Below are positions 1 to 9,559 of a DNA stretch of 64,000 bases, piece by piece. The stretch comes from Paraburkholderia caffeinitolerans. Lineage in GTDB: Bacteria; Pseudomonadota; Gammaproteobacteria; Burkholderiales; Burkholderiaceae. A model generated the notes under the pieces. It did no database searches. It was not told the DNA's origin and saw only the letters and a program-made list of their open reading frames with translations. The stretch lies in NCBI RefSeq assembly GCF_902859945.1, contig NZ_CADIKL010000005.1, forward strand, positions 62,001-126,000. The letters run 5' to 3'. The translations under genes were made by a program, and so were the position numbers. Position 1 is the stretch's first letter. Every line of letters starts with the position of its first letter.

Positions 1-1
1 G

Positions 2-709
2 CACGCCGAGCACGGCCCGGATACGGCGGCGCTCGCCGACTGGTGGAAGGACATCGAAGGCTGGCGCGAGAAGAACTGCCTGAAGTTCGACCGCTCGAGC
101 GAGATCATCAAGCCGCAGTACGTGGTGGAAAAGGCGTGGGAGCTTACGGGTGGCAACGCGTTCGTGTGTTCGGACGTGGGCCAGCACCAGATGTGGGCCG
201 CGCAGTTCTATCGCTTCAACGAGCCGCGCCGCTGGATCAACTCGGGCGGCCTCGGCACCATGGGCTTCGGCCTGCCGGCGGCGATGGGCGTGAAGATGGC
301 GCACCCCGACTCCGACGTGCTGTGCATCACGGGCGAAGGCTCGATCCAGATGTGCATTCAGGAGCTGTCGACCTGCAAGCAGTACGACACGCCCGTGAAG
401 ATCATTTCGCTGAACAACCGCTACCTTGGCATGGTCCGCCAGTGGCAGCAGATCGAATACAGCAAGCGCTATTCGCATTCGTACATGGATGCGCTGCCTG
501 ACTTCGTGAAGCTCGCCGAAGCGTATGGCCACGTCGGCATGCGGATCGAAAAGACGGCTGATGTGGAGCCGGCGCTCAAGGAAGCGCTGCGCCTGAAAGA
601 CCGCACGGTGTTCCTCGATTTCCAGACCGACCCTTCCGAGAATGTCTGGCCGATGGTACAGGCCGGCAAGGGCATCACCGAGATGCTGCTCGGCTCGGAA
701 GACCTGTAA
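2..709 (+). CDS. ilvB: Acetolactate synthase large subunit, C-terminal part (cut by window start)
   Basis: This is the last 235 codons of the catalytic subunit of acetolactate (acetohydroxyacid) synthase, the thiamine-diphosphate enzyme that starts valine, leucine and isoleucine synthesis by condensing pyruvate with pyruvate or 2-oxobutyrate. The C-terminal ThDP-binding domain is visible: a [14 protein letters not shown] stretch, a GEGS element that binds the Mg-diphosphate, and the following [11 protein letters not shown] segment. The reading frame is open from base 2, so the start lies upstream of the window. The small subunit gene follows after a 116-bp gap and ilvC after that, the usual ilvBNC order in Burkholderiaceae. 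The family and role are secure; the FAD and N-terminal domains are out of view. Confidence 0.97.
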   Translation, partial: HAEHGPDTAALADWWKDIEGWREKNCLKFDRSSEIIKPQYVVEKAWELTGGNAFVCSDVGQHQMWAAQFYRFNEPRRWINSGGLGTMGFGLPAAMGVKMAHPDSDVLCITGEGSIQMCIQELSTCKQYDTPVKIISLNNRYLGMVRQWQQIEYSKRYSHSYMDALPDFVKLAEAYGHVGMRIEKTADVEPALKEALRLKDRTVFLDFQTDPSENVWPMVQAGKGITEMLLGSEDL

Positions 710-825
710 CGGTATTCGAACGAAAGCCGTTGCAATCCCGCGCGGCGCGCGTCCACACAAGGGGCGCGCGGGTTCGCGGGAACGCAACGGCGACACGCTC
801 AACTGGATAAATCGCGGATCACATC

Positions 826-1317
826 ATGAGACACATCATTTCCGTTTTGCTGGAAAACGAGCCGGGCGCGCTTTCGCGCGTGGTCGGGCTCTTCTCGGCA
901 CGCGGCTACAACATCGAAACCTTGACGGTGGCGCCGACCGAAGACCGTTCGCTGTCGCGCATGACCATCGTTTCCATTGGCTCGGACGACGTGATCGAAC
1001 AGATCACGAAGCATCTGAACCGCCTGATCGAGGTGGTGAAAGTGGTCGACCTGACCGAGGGCGCCCACATTGAGCGCGAGCTAATGCTGATCAAGGTCAG
1101 GGCGGTCGGCAAGGAACGCGAGGAGATGAAGCGGATGGCGGACATTTTCCGCGGCCGCATCATCGACGTCACCGAAAAGACTTACACGATCGAACTGACG
1201 GGTGCGAGCGACAAGCTCGACGCGTTCATCGAAGCGATCGACGCCGCTGCGATTCTCGAAACCGTCCGCACGGGCGGCTCGGGCATCGGGCGCGGAGAGC
1301 GCATTCTGAAGGTGTGA
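826..1317 (+). CDS. ilvN: Acetolactate synthase small (regulatory) subunit
   Basis: Regulatory subunit of acetolactate synthase, 163 residues, the normal length. Residues 1-75 form the ACT domain (HIISVLLENEPGALSRVVGL, then RGYNIETLTVAPT), which in this family binds valine for feedback inhibition and activates the large subunit. The remainder, with LMLIKVRA and TYTIELTG segments, is the usual C-terminal ALS small-subunit domain. The start at ATG 826 is supported by the conserved MRHIISVLLENEPG N-terminus. It lies between ilvB and ilvC on the same strand and is almost certainly co-transcribed with ilvB. Confidence 0.97.
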   Translation: MRHIISVLLENEPGALSRVVGLFSARGYNIETLTVAPTEDRSLSRMTIVSIGSDDVIEQITKHLNRLIEVVKVVDLTEGAHIERELMLIKVRAVGKEREEMKRMADIFRGRIIDVTEKTYTIELTGASDKLDAFIEAIDAAAILETVRTGGSGIGRGERILKV

Positions 1318-2472
<1,155 letters not shown>

Positions 2473-2540
2473 GTCTGACGGCGTTGTTCCGAGCGTGCGT
2501 ACGGATTTGCCCGGTCGCACGCCACTCAGTATCAAAGAAA

Positions 2541-2575
2541 GCCGCCCAGGTGGGATGAACCCTGGGCGGCTTTTG
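2541..2575 (+). terminator. Intrinsic terminator after ilvC
   Basis: A perfect 10-bp stem, GCCGCCCAGG (2541-2550) with CCTGGGCGGC (2561-2570), closes a 10-nt loop and is followed by TTTTG. It ends the ilvBNC transcript before psd. Confidence 0.9.
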
Positions 2576-2611
2576 TTATGCTACGGTTTTTAAAATAACA
2601 GCGAAGCCACC

Positions 2612-3265
2612 ATGAATTACCCTCATCCGATCATCGCGCGCGAAGGCTGGCCGTTCATCGCCATTGCGGCCGTCGTTGCGCTCCTGATCCATGCGGTCGC
2701 CGGCTTCGGTCTCGCATGGCCGTTCTGGCTGATCCTGATCTTCGTCGTCCAGTTCTTCCGCGATCCGCCGCGCCCGATTCCCACCCAGGCCAACGCCGTG
2801 CTGTGCCCGGCCGACGGTCGCATCGTTGCGGTCGAAACCGCGCACGACCCGTACGCCAACCGTGAGGCGCTCAAGATCAGCGTGTTCATGAACGTGTTCA
2901 ACGTTCACTCGCAGCGCTCACCCGTGGACGGCGCCGTCGCCAAGGTCGAGTACTTCCCGGGTGCGTACCTGAACGCCGCCATCGACAAGGCCTCGACCGA
3001 GAACGAGCGCAACGCCGTCGTGCTCACGATGGCCGACGGCACGACCGTCACCTCGGTGCAGATCGCCGGCCTCATCGCGCGCCGCATTCTTTGCTACGTG
3101 CGCTCCGGCGAGCCGCTCTCGCGCGGCCAGCGCTACGGCTTCATCCGTTTCGGCTCGCGTGTGGACGTGTATTTGCCGGTCGGCAGCCGCCCGCGCGTGT
3201 CGATCGGCGAAAAGGTGTCCGCTTCGTCGACGATCCTCGCCGAACTGCCGACGCAATCGGCATAA
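2612..3265 (+). CDS. psd: Phosphatidylserine decarboxylase proenzyme
   Basis: Decarboxylates phosphatidylserine to phosphatidylethanolamine at the inner membrane. The 217-residue length fits the short (type II) proenzymes. Two hydrophobic segments at about residues 12-32 and 35-50 anchor the beta chain. The self-cleavage site is visible as G181-S182 in [11 protein letters not shown]; the serine would become the pyruvoyl group of the alpha chain. [14 protein letters not shown] is the conserved central motif. pssA, which makes its substrate, follows after 12 bp, so the two are very likely one operon. The Shine-Dalgarno is weak but the start is set by the conserved N-terminus. Confidence 0.96.
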   Translation: MNYPHPIIAREGWPFIAIAAVVALLIHAVAGFGLAWPFWLILIFVVQFFRDPPRPIPTQANAVLCPADGRIVAVETAHDPYANREALKISVFMNVFNVHSQRSPVDGAVAKVEYFPGAYLNAAIDKASTENERNAVVLTMADGTTVTSVQIAGLIARRILCYVRSGEPLSRGQRYGFIRFGSRVDVYLPVGSRPRVSIGEKVSASSTILAELPTQSA

Positions 3266-3277
3266 GGGGGGGCAGCG

Positions 3278-4156
3278 ATGGCCGGACTCAAACCGCGTCG
3301 ACCCCGCAACCCCGCCGGCGCGCCGTTGCCGCGCCCGTTTCGCCGCAACAAGGCTGCGGTTCAAGATACCGTGGGCCTTGCCGCGAGCCGTCGCGCCGCG
3401 CGCCAGGACTTCCTGAAAAAGCGCGGCATCTACTTGCTGCCTAATGCGTTCACCACCGCCGCGCTGTTTTGCGGCTTCTTCGCGGTCGTGCAGGCCATGA
3501 ACGTGCGCTTCGAGGTGGCGGCCATCGCCATTTTCGTGGCGATGGTGCTCGACGGCATGGACGGGCGCGTCGCGCGCATGACGCACTCGCAGAGCGCGTT
3601 TGGCGAGCAGTTCGACAGCCTTTCGGACATGGTTTCGTTCGGCGTCGCGCCCGCGCTCGTGATGTACGAGTGGGTGCTCAAGGATCTCGGGCGCTGGGGC
3701 TGGCTGGCGGCGTTTGTCTACTGCTCGGGCGCTGCGCTGCGTCTCGCGCGCTTCAACACCAATATCGCCGTGGTGGACAAGCGCTTCTTCCAGGGCATGC
3801 CGAGCCCGGCTGCGGCGGCGCTGATCGCGGGCTTCGTCTGGCTCGCCACTGACAACCGTGTGCCGGTGAAGCTTTCGTGGCTACCCTGGACCGCCTTCGC
3901 GCTGACGATCTATGCGGGCGTGACGATGGTTTCGAACGCGCCGTTCTACAGCGGCAAGGCGCTCGACGTGCGGCATCGCGTCCCGTTCGCGGCCACGCTG
4001 CTCGTGGTGGTGGCGTTCGTGCTTGTGTCGTCCGATCCCCCGTTGATGCTGTTTGGCCTGTTCGTGCTCTACGGTCTTTCGGGCTATGTGTTCTGGGCCT
4101 GGCAGGGCATTCGCGGGCGCACGAACCCGGCGCGATCCTCGCCGCGCGAGCGGTAG
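3278..4156 (+). CDS. pssA: CDP-diacylglycerol--serine O-phosphatidyltransferase
   Basis: Integral membrane enzyme that makes phosphatidylserine from CDP-diacylglycerol and serine. The 292-residue protein has a basic, proline-rich N-terminal tail of about 45 residues, then several hydrophobic helices. The CDP-alcohol phosphatidyltransferase signature D-G-x2-D-G-x2-A-R-x8-G-x3-D-x3-D begins at D92; its aspartates bind Mg and the CDP moiety. It is 12 bp downstream of psd, so synthesis and decarboxylation of phosphatidylserine are coupled. The start ATG 3278 follows a GGGGGG stretch that can act as ribosome binding site. A terminator lies 56 bp downstream. Confidence 0.95.
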   Translation: MAGLKPRRPRNPAGAPLPRPFRRNKAAVQDTVGLAASRRAARQDFLKKRGIYLLPNAFTTAALFCGFFAVVQAMNVRFEVAAIAIFVAMVLDGMDGRVARMTHSQSAFGEQFDSLSDMVSFGVAPALVMYEWVLKDLGRWGWLAAFVYCSGAALRLARFNTNIAVVDKRFFQGMPSPAAAALIAGFVWLATDNRVPVKLSWLPWTAFALTIYAGVTMVSNAPFYSGKALDVRHRVPFAATLLVVVAFVLVSSDPPLMLFGLFVLYGLSGYVFWAWQGIRGRTNPARSSPRER

Positions 4157-4212
4157 GGCATCGGCCGGCGCGGCTTGCCGGCGGCTGGCCGCAAGGCCAG
4201 GCAAATCTGCAA

Positions 4213-4246
4213 AGGGCTGCGCTTGAAAGAGCGCGGCCCTTTTTAT
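4213..4246 (+). terminator. Intrinsic terminator after pssA
   Basis: A 10-bp stem, AGGGCTGCGC (4213-4222) with GCGCGGCCCT (4231-4240), with one G-T pair and an 8-nt loop, runs into TTTTATTTT. It separates the psd-pssA transcript from leuA. Confidence 0.9.
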
Positions 4247-4274
4247 TTTGGCGTCGGCGGCCGGGCAGGTGCAA

Positions 4275-4303
4275 TTGCGCTATCGCCGGATTCCCGCTAT
4301 AGT
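4275..4303 (+). promoter_or_regulatory. Predicted sigma-70 promoter for leuA and its leader
   Basis: A -35-like TTGCGC (4275-4280) and a -10 TATAGT (4298-4303) are separated by exactly 17 bp. The -10 differs from consensus at one position, the -35 at three. Transcription would start at about 4309-4311, that is at the ATG of the leader ORF. The site lies just past the pssA terminator, where a leuA promoter is expected. Confidence 0.6.
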
Positions 4304-4310
4304 CGGCAGC

Positions 4311-4394
4311 ATGGACACCATCCAGTTCCCCCTCTTTCCTCTTCAAGCCGGCGCGCTGCTAAGCACGCTAGCGCTAGCGCGCCTGCCGCGCTGA
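4311..4394 (+). CDS. Candidate leucine leader peptide of leuA (27 codons)
   Basis: A 27-codon ORF 107 bp upstream of leuA with seven leucine codons. Three are CTA, normally the rarest leucine codon in such GC-rich genomes, and these fall within six codons (17, 20, 22). The cluster CTG-CTA-AGC-ACG-CTA-GCG-CTA suits ribosome stalling when charged Leu-tRNA is scarce. The predicted promoter places the transcript start at or next to the ATG, so the mRNA would be leaderless, and no Shine-Dalgarno is seen. Downstream, a CGCCA/TGGCG hairpin (4434-4447) and a T5 tract (4465-4469) may form part of an attenuator. Function is inferred from codon content and position. Confidence 0.6.
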   Translation: MDTIQFPLFPLQAGALLSTLALARLPR

Positions 4395-4433
4395 TCTCGC
4401 TCGCCCTCCGTCTGCTTCGTTCATTGTCAGCGT

Positions 4434-4469
4434 CGCCAACGGTGGCGCGAACACCCGAAATCCGTTTTT
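4434..4469 (+). promoter_or_regulatory. Possible attenuator hairpin upstream of leuA
   Basis: CGCCA (4434-4438) and TGGCG (4443-4447) pair around ACGG. An alternative pairing of CGGTG (4440-4444) with CACCCG (4452-4457) is mutually exclusive with it and lies closer to TTTTT at 4465-4469. Competing structures between a leucine-rich ORF and leuA are what an attenuator needs, but both stems are short. Confidence 0.35.
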
Positions 4470-4501
4470 AGACACTGAACAAGTCCCCTTGGAGACCCGA
4501 A

Positions 4502-6046
4502 ATGGCAGCAGACAAGCTCATCATTTTCGATACGACGTTGCGTGACGGCGAACAATCGCCCGGTGCGTCGATGACGAAAGAAGAGAAGATCCGCATCGCG
4601 AAGCAACTCGAACGCATGAAGGTCGACGTCATCGAAGCAGGCTTCGCGGCCAGCTCGAACGGCGATTTCGACGCGATCAACACGATCGCCGGCATGATCA
4701 AGGACAGCACGATCTGCTCGCTCGCGCGCGCGAACGACAAGGACATCCAGCGCGCCGCCGACGCGCTCAAGCCCGCCGATCACTTCCGGATTCACACGTT
4801 CATCGCCACCTCGGCGCTGCACATGGAGAAGAAGCTGCGCATGTCGCCCGAGCAGGTGTTCGAGCAGGCGAAGCTGGCCGTGCGCTTCGCGCGCAAGTTC
4901 ACGAACGACGTGGAGTTTTCGCCCGAAGACGGCAGCCGCTCGGACATGGACTTCCTGTGCCGCGTGATCGAAGCGGTGATCAACGAAGGCGCCACCACGA
5001 TCAATATTGCCGATACGGTGGGCTACGGTATTCCGGAGCTTTACGGCAACCTCGTCAAGACGCTGCGCGAGCGCATTCCGAATTCGGACAAGGCGGTGTT
5101 CTCGGTGCATTGCCACAACGACCTCGGCATGGCCGTCGCGAACTCGCTCGCCGGGGTACAGATTGGCGGCGCGCGCCAGGTGGAGTGCACCATCAACGGT
5201 CTGGGCGAGCGCGCGGGCAACACCTCGCTCGAAGAAATCGTCATGGCCGTGAAGACCCGCAAGGACTACTTCGGCCTCGACATCGGCCTCGACACCACGC
5301 AGATCGTGCCGGCCTCGAAGCTTGTCTCGCAGATCACCGGCTTCGTCGTGCAGCCGAATAAGGCGGTGGTGGGCGCGAACGCGTTCGCGCACGCTTCGGG
5401 CATCCACCAGGATGGCGTGCTCAAGGCGCGCGACACGTACGAGATCATGCGCGCGGAAGACGTGGGCTGGAGCGCGAACAAGATCGTGCTCGGCAAGCTT
5501 TCGGGCCGCAACGCGTTCAAGCAGCGCCTGCAGGAGCTCGGCATTGCGCTCGACAGCGAAGCCGAACTCAACAGCGCATTTGCGCGCTTCAAGGAGCTGG
5601 CTGACCGCAAGGCCGAAATCTTCGACGAAGACATCATTGCGATCGTGACCGAGGAGTCGGCGGAAGCGCAGGAGAAGGAACACTTCAAGTTCGTCTCGCT
5701 CGCGCAGCATTCGGAGACGGGCGAGCGCCCGCACGCTCGCGTGGTGTTCTCGGCGGACGGCAAGGAAGTGACCGGCGAAGCAGCGGGCAATGGCCCTGTG
5801 GACGCCACGCTCAACGCCATCGAAACCGAAGTGGGCAGCGGCTCGGAACTGCTGCTGTACTCGGTCAACGCGATCACGACGGGCACCCAGGCGCAGGGCG
5901 AAGTGACCGTGCGCCTCTCGAAGGCGGGCCGCATCGTCAATGGCGTGGGTACCGATCCGGATATCGTCGCCGCTTCGGCGAAGGCGTATATCTCGGCGCT
6001 GAACAAGCTTTATTCGGGCGACAAGCTCAATCCGCAGCGTTCATAA
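4502..6046 (+). CDS. leuA: 2-isopropylmalate synthase
   Basis: First committed enzyme of leucine synthesis: acetyl-CoA plus 2-oxoisovalerate to 2-isopropylmalate. The 514-residue length is normal for the bacterial enzyme. The TIM-barrel domain shows [16 protein letters not shown] at the N-terminus (metal and substrate binding), [16 protein letters not shown] with the metal-binding His pair, and [14 protein letters not shown]. From about residue 375 the C-terminal allosteric domain, which binds leucine for feedback inhibition, is complete. GGAG lies 8 nt before ATG 4502. It has its own promoter and a likely leucine leader, and ends 160 bp before a strong terminator where the accessory DNA begins. 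Confidence 0.97.
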   Translation: MAADKLIIFDTTLRDGEQSPGASMTKEEKIRIAKQLERMKVDVIEAGFAASSNGDFDAINTIAGMIKDSTICSLARANDKDIQRAADALKPADHFRIHTFIATSALHMEKKLRMSPEQVFEQAKLAVRFARKFTNDVEFSPEDGSRSDMDFLCRVIEAVINEGATTINIADTVGYGIPELYGNLVKTLRERIPNSDKAVFSVHCHNDLGMAVANSLAGVQIGGARQVECTINGLGERAGNTSLEEIVMAVKTRKDYFGLDIGLDTTQIVPASKLVSQITGFVVQPNKAVVGANAFAHASGIHQDGVLKARDTYEIMRAEDVGWSANKIVLGKLSGRNAFKQRLQELGIALDSEAELNSAFARFKELADRKAEIFDEDIIAIVTEESAEAQEKEHFKFVSLAQHSETGERPHARVVFSADGKEVTGEAAGNGPVDATLNAIETEVGSGSELLLYSVNAITTGTQAQGEVTVRLSKAGRIVNGVGTDPDIVAASAKAYISALNKLYSGDKLNPQRS

Positions 6047-6167
6047 GCGGCGCCACGCGGCTCAAATGACAAGCCCCCGTGCTCCAAAGGTCTTATTCCC
6101 TAACCGTACATAGTATGGAAGTGAATGGCCGTAACGGGCTTCAAATATTGAATCTTTAGCTGCGCTC

Positions 6168-6203
6168 GTTGCGATGCATTAATACATCGCAATGCATCGT
6201 AAC
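6168..6203. repeat. Imperfect 13-bp inverted repeat between leuA and the GMT cassette
   Basis: The arms GTTGCGATGCATT (6168-6180) and AATGCATCGTAAC (6191-6203) match at 12 of 13 positions across a 10-nt spacer. It sits between leuA and the recombinase cassette, five bases before the shared terminator. It could be an attachment or recombinase-binding site or a leftover mRNA structure; the sequence alone does not decide. Confidence 0.5.
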
Positions 6204-6207
6204 TATC

Positions 6208-6237
6208 AAGCGCCGATGACAACATCGGCGCTTTTTT
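6208..6237. terminator. Terminator shared by leuA and gmtX
   Basis: AAGCGCCGATG (6208-6218) pairs perfectly with CATCGGCGCTT (6223-6233) around ACAA and is followed by a T run to 6237 on the plus strand. The gmtX stop codon overlaps its edge from the other side. It clearly serves leuA; on the minus strand only two A-T pairs and no U run follow, so its use by gmtX is uncertain. Confidence 0.85.
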
Positions 6238-6917
6238 CATGTGAATTTGGGAAGTTCGTCGCCCAGTATCTTGCGAAGCGCGCGGGCAAAGCCCACCTCG
6301 AATACCGTTCGACCACGCTCGTTGACGATTTCACCGTGGCTGCCTTCCTTCAAACCGCGCTCTTCGAGGTAGTCAGCCGACACCGCCTTCTGCAAGGCTT
6401 CGCGCTCAGACGGTGTAAGTTTCGCCGATAGAGCGAGCAGGGGAACCCGCGGAGCACCGGGGGCAGCAGAAACCGTCGCGTCCATGGGACGCCGCTCCAC
6501 GGTCACCAGCGTGTTGGCTTTCAGCACGTTGATTTGAGCCTTGAGCTTGTCGCGCTCAGCGATGATGGCCTGCACGATGGAGCGGATGGCTGGGTCCTCG
6601 ATACGCATCAGATATTCATGGCTCGCCAGGGTCTTCGGCAGCTTAGGCGCGGCTGGGCCGACATACGCGGCCCAGGCTTCGATGAGCGTGCGGTAGTCGG
6701 CAGACGGAGCGTTGTAGAGGGCACGCCCCTTCAGAATACCCTCGGCTTCCGCTAGACGGCCGATGTTGGGCAGCGAGAAGTCGCGCGAGCCCGCCGCATG
6801 CTGCCGGCGGCAAAGTTCGTGCATCTTCGCTAGGTTTGCTCGTCGGTTCGAGCGCCCGCCCTTGTCGAGCAGCGACCCCAGCACGGCGTCCGGGTGAATG
6901 TCCGTCACGCCATTCAT
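6237..6917 (-). CDS. gmtX: Gamma-mobile-trio protein GmtX
   Basis: The third and smallest member of the gamma-mobile-trio: 226 residues, last gene of the operon, overlapping gmtZ by four bases (ATGA). I recognise it by order, size and character: an N-terminal section rich in short helices with an R-x-N-R-x-N-L-A-K segment and a central helical stretch (RIEDPAIRSIVQAIIAERDKL) that may form a coiled coil. No catalytic motif is visible and its biochemical role in the family is not established. Translational coupling to gmtZ suggests the two act together. It ends at the leuA terminator, marking the edge of the accessory DNA. Function is assigned by family and context only. Confidence 0.75.
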   Translation of the reverse strand: MNGVTDIHPDAVLGSLLDKGGRSNRRANLAKMHELCRRQHAAGSRDFSLPNIGRLAEAEGILKGRALYNAPSADYRTLIEAWAAYVGPAAPKLPKTLASHEYLMRIEDPAIRSIVQAIIAERDKLKAQINVLKANTLVTVERRPMDATVSAAPGAPRVPLLALSAKLTPSEREALQKAVSADYLEERGLKEGSHGEIVNERGRTVFEVGFARALRKILGDELPKFT

Positions 6918-9550
6918 GTTTCATCTTCCTTCAGGGACCAGAGCGCGGTGGGTAACGACTGGGCCGATTGCGCGGCGGGTAGCAGCGAGTCGAGGTCCAC
7001 GTCGAAGCGCTGGCTGAGACGCGCGCCTGCGTCCATTAGGCGAATCACCTCCCTCTGCCCCAGCGCGGGATTTTCAGGGTTCATCTGCTGGGCAAGTCGT
7101 CGCATAAAGGCGTTGCCCGCGAGCAGTTGATCATGCTCGCTCAGCAGCATGAACACGGGCGGTAGGTCGTCGCGATAGAGTACGCTATCGAGCAACTGGC
7201 TGCGACGGAATACCGCCTTGCCGGGCTCTAGGTCGGGGTAGGCCTCGACGCTGTCGCAGACAACGGCCAGCTGGAGCAGTTCGGACTCTATCTCGTCGAA
7301 GGCAACCTGCACATCACTAACCGCGCCGGCCGTGACCAGTTGCATCCCGTCGCCAGGGGGAGCTTCTAGTGAGGACTTGCAGCGTTCGATGAGACGCCAG
7401 CAGGCCACTAGGTCTTCCGCCAGGTCGCTGAAGCGTTTCATTACGCTTTCCCACACTCGTTCGGCCTGCCGGTAGGCGTCCTGGCGAGCGAACGGCTGCC
7501 CTGCGTCCTCCGCATCCGCCTTCTCCTTTTTCAAACCATCCAGCTCCTTTTCGCGAGCAAGACAGGCGTTGCGGGACTCGTCGAAGTGATAGGCAAGCGT
7601 GTTGAAATGCGCTGCCAGCGCAGGTAAGTGGTGCGGCTCGGTCACGAACCAGCGGCAGCGCACGCAGTTGCGACTGCCGCCAGGAACAGGAGCATACTTG
7701 GCTCTCACTGACGAACCACCCTTGGCGATCATCGGCCCGCCGTTGTAGCAGCCACCCACTGCGCTGTTGTCCTCGAATTCGCTGGTGTTGCCGCCGACCA
7801 AGCACAGCCCGTGATGCATTGGCATCCAGCCCAACGGGTTGCGCGTGGCCGGGTGCTGGGGGATCGCCGCAGCAAGACTTGGTACGCTGTTGCAGATGGC
7901 CCTTTGCAACAACTCGTCGTGCTCGGTGTCGAGCAGGAAGTTCTCAATACTCCTTTCTTTGCCAGCCTCTAGCCGCTCGGCGGCACTAAGCAATACGTCG
8001 CGAATATGCGTCGCGCCGGGCTTGGTGTAGTAGAGCGTCATCAGCAGGCGGCTGTGGCCGACCAGCTTTTGCAGTATCGGAAACGGTACCTGCCCTTCCA
8101 AAGCCAGCGCGGTAATGAGGGAAACACGCAGGCTGTGAAGTGGGAAGAGCGTTACGGTGTAGTCGTTGGTACCGCTCTTGGCCCTTACTTCCAATGATGG
8201 AAGTAAGTGAATGGGCGACCCGTTGCGGTGCGTTTCTCCACGCTCAGCCAATCGCAATTCCAGTGAAGCAAGCAGGAGAAACCATGGTTTGTCCAATGTA
8301 TCTGCGGTCAGCGGCAGATAGTGTTCGCCGTCGCGTGCTTCCGGCATGCGGAATAGAAAGCAGGCGTCGGGATAGCCCGCCAATTGCATTGCGCTTTTCG
8401 CATGAAGGTGGCGGGCGTCCAGTTTTGCCCAGGCTGTGCGCCGCGCGACGGGGTTGTACTTCTCTTGCCAGTTACGCAACTTCTCCAGCCAGTAAAACAC
8501 GTCTTGGTGCACCGGCCCGCTAGAAGACCAGGGCAGCACGTAGCCCTTGTCAGGACCGGACTTGGCGATGTCGGCGGTCTTGTTGGTGTTGATATAGAGC
8601 ACAGTTGGCACGGCCTCGCCATCGGTAAGCGGGTTGCCGCGGCGAAACACCCCTTGCTGCAAGGGCCGTCGTTCGCTGCCCTGTGCGAGCCGATTCGGGT
8701 TTGGCGCCCAGCCACCTTTCGCGTAACGCCATGTATCGGCTTCGCCTGAGTCGAGCATGCGGACCTGGAAGGTGCGCAGTGGCAGGATGAGCTTTACCAA
8801 CAGCGCGATCCAGCGCACCGGACTCCACATCTCCAGCACCTCGCCGCCGCGATAGTTAGGGGTAGCCAACTTGCGCACCCGCCACACGCAATCCGGGTCG
8901 CTCGGATCTATTTGCGCCTCGGTCACTTCGAACCAACTGCCTGCGCCGCGTCCGCGCTGGCCGGTATCCGCGCCCATGGCGCGCTGCGCCCACTGCCAGT
9001 CCCGTAAGTGTGGACCTGCAGCGAGCATCTGGCGCAGTTCGTCGATGTAGCCGTAGGGCAGCGGAGAATGCACACTTTCGTCGCGCGTGGGCTGGCCGCC
9101 CTTGGACATCCGAGGCACGGGGTTTCGAAAGGCTGGCGAGACTTCCGGTTGGCCTTCGTCACCGGTTTCGCTGAACTCGCGCAACAGCACAAAGTGCAGG
9201 AAGGCCTGGACGTAGTTGTTAGTTGTGATGCCTCTTCGAGAATCAGGGCAGGCTGTGCGGTAGAAGTCGGGCAGAACCGTGCCGCGAGCCAGGAACGTCG
9301 CCGGATCGAGCGGAACACCCTGCTGGCCAAGGTAGCGCTCGAAGAAAGACGCCAAGGCCGTGAGTCTGTTCCCGACGCCTCTCGTTTCCCCTTTGAGCCA
9401 TTCCGTCGCCAACGCGCGCCAGACAGACAGATGCGGATAATCGCGCTCGACCCAACCTAAGTTCACGTCGTTAGCACGCGTTATCCCTTTCACTTTGCGG
9501 GCGACGGCAGTAGATGCCGTGGGCGTAGTCGTTGTATTGCCGTCGGTCAT
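6914..9550 (-). CDS. gmtZ: Gamma-mobile-trio integrase-like protein GmtZ
   Basis: A large 878-residue protein related to tyrosine recombinases, the second gene of the trio. A degenerate recombinase core is visible at about residues 240-520: a possible box I Arg near R259, then H472-S-L-R475 (box II H-x-x-R), H499 in LVGHSRLLM, and Y507-Y508 as possible nucleophile. After it come a Cys-rich patch (NCVRCRWF near residue 634, possible zinc site) and a helical, partly coiled-coil tail. It starts 9 bp after gmtY and overlaps gmtX by 4 bp, so the three are one transcript. Known GMT cassettes drive movement of islands carrying defence and offence genes. Whether GmtZ cuts DNA itself is unknown. Confidence 0.8.
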   Translation of the reverse strand: MTDGNTTTTPTASTAVARKVKGITRANDVNLGWVERDYPHLSVWRALATEWLKGETRGVGNRLTALASFFERYLGQQGVPLDPATFLARGTVLPDFYRTACPDSRRGITTNNYVQAFLHFVLLREFSETGDEGQPEVSPAFRNPVPRMSKGGQPTRDESVHSPLPYGYIDELRQMLAAGPHLRDWQWAQRAMGADTGQRGRGAGSWFEVTEAQIDPSDPDCVWRVRKLATPNYRGGEVLEMWSPVRWIALLVKLILPLRTFQVRMLDSGEADTWRYAKGGWAPNPNRLAQGSERRPLQQGVFRRGNPLTDGEAVPTVLYINTNKTADIAKSGPDKGYVLPWSSSGPVHQDVFYWLEKLRNWQEKYNPVARRTAWAKLDARHLHAKSAMQLAGYPDACFLFRMPEARDGEHYLPLTADTLDKPWFLLLASLELRLAERGETHRNGSPIHLLPSLEVRAKSGTNDYTVTLFPLHSLRVSLITALALEGQVPFPILQKLVGHSRLLMTLYYTKPGATHIRDVLLSAAERLEAGKERSIENFLLDTEHDELLQRAICNSVPSLAAAIPQHPATRNPLGWMPMHHGLCLVGGNTSEFEDNSAVGGCYNGGPMIAKGGSSVRAKYAPVPGGSRNCVRCRWFVTEPHHLPALAAHFNTLAYHFDESRNACLAREKELDGLKKEKADAEDAGQPFARQDAYRQAERVWESVMKRFSDLAEDLVACWRLIERCKSSLEAPPGDGMQLVTAGAVSDVQVAFDEIESELLQLAVVCDSVEAYPDLEPGKAVFRRSQLLDSVLYRDDLPPVFMLLSEHDQLLAGNAFMRRLAQQMNPENPALGQREVIRLMDAGARLSQRFDVDLDSLLPAAQSAQSLPTALWSLKEDET

Positions 9551-9559
9551 GCTGATCTC

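Noticed and set aside
4427..5734. 435-codon open frame antisense to leuA
   Set aside because: Arg/Leu-rich shadow of a highly expressed GC-rich gene; leuA is complete and certain.
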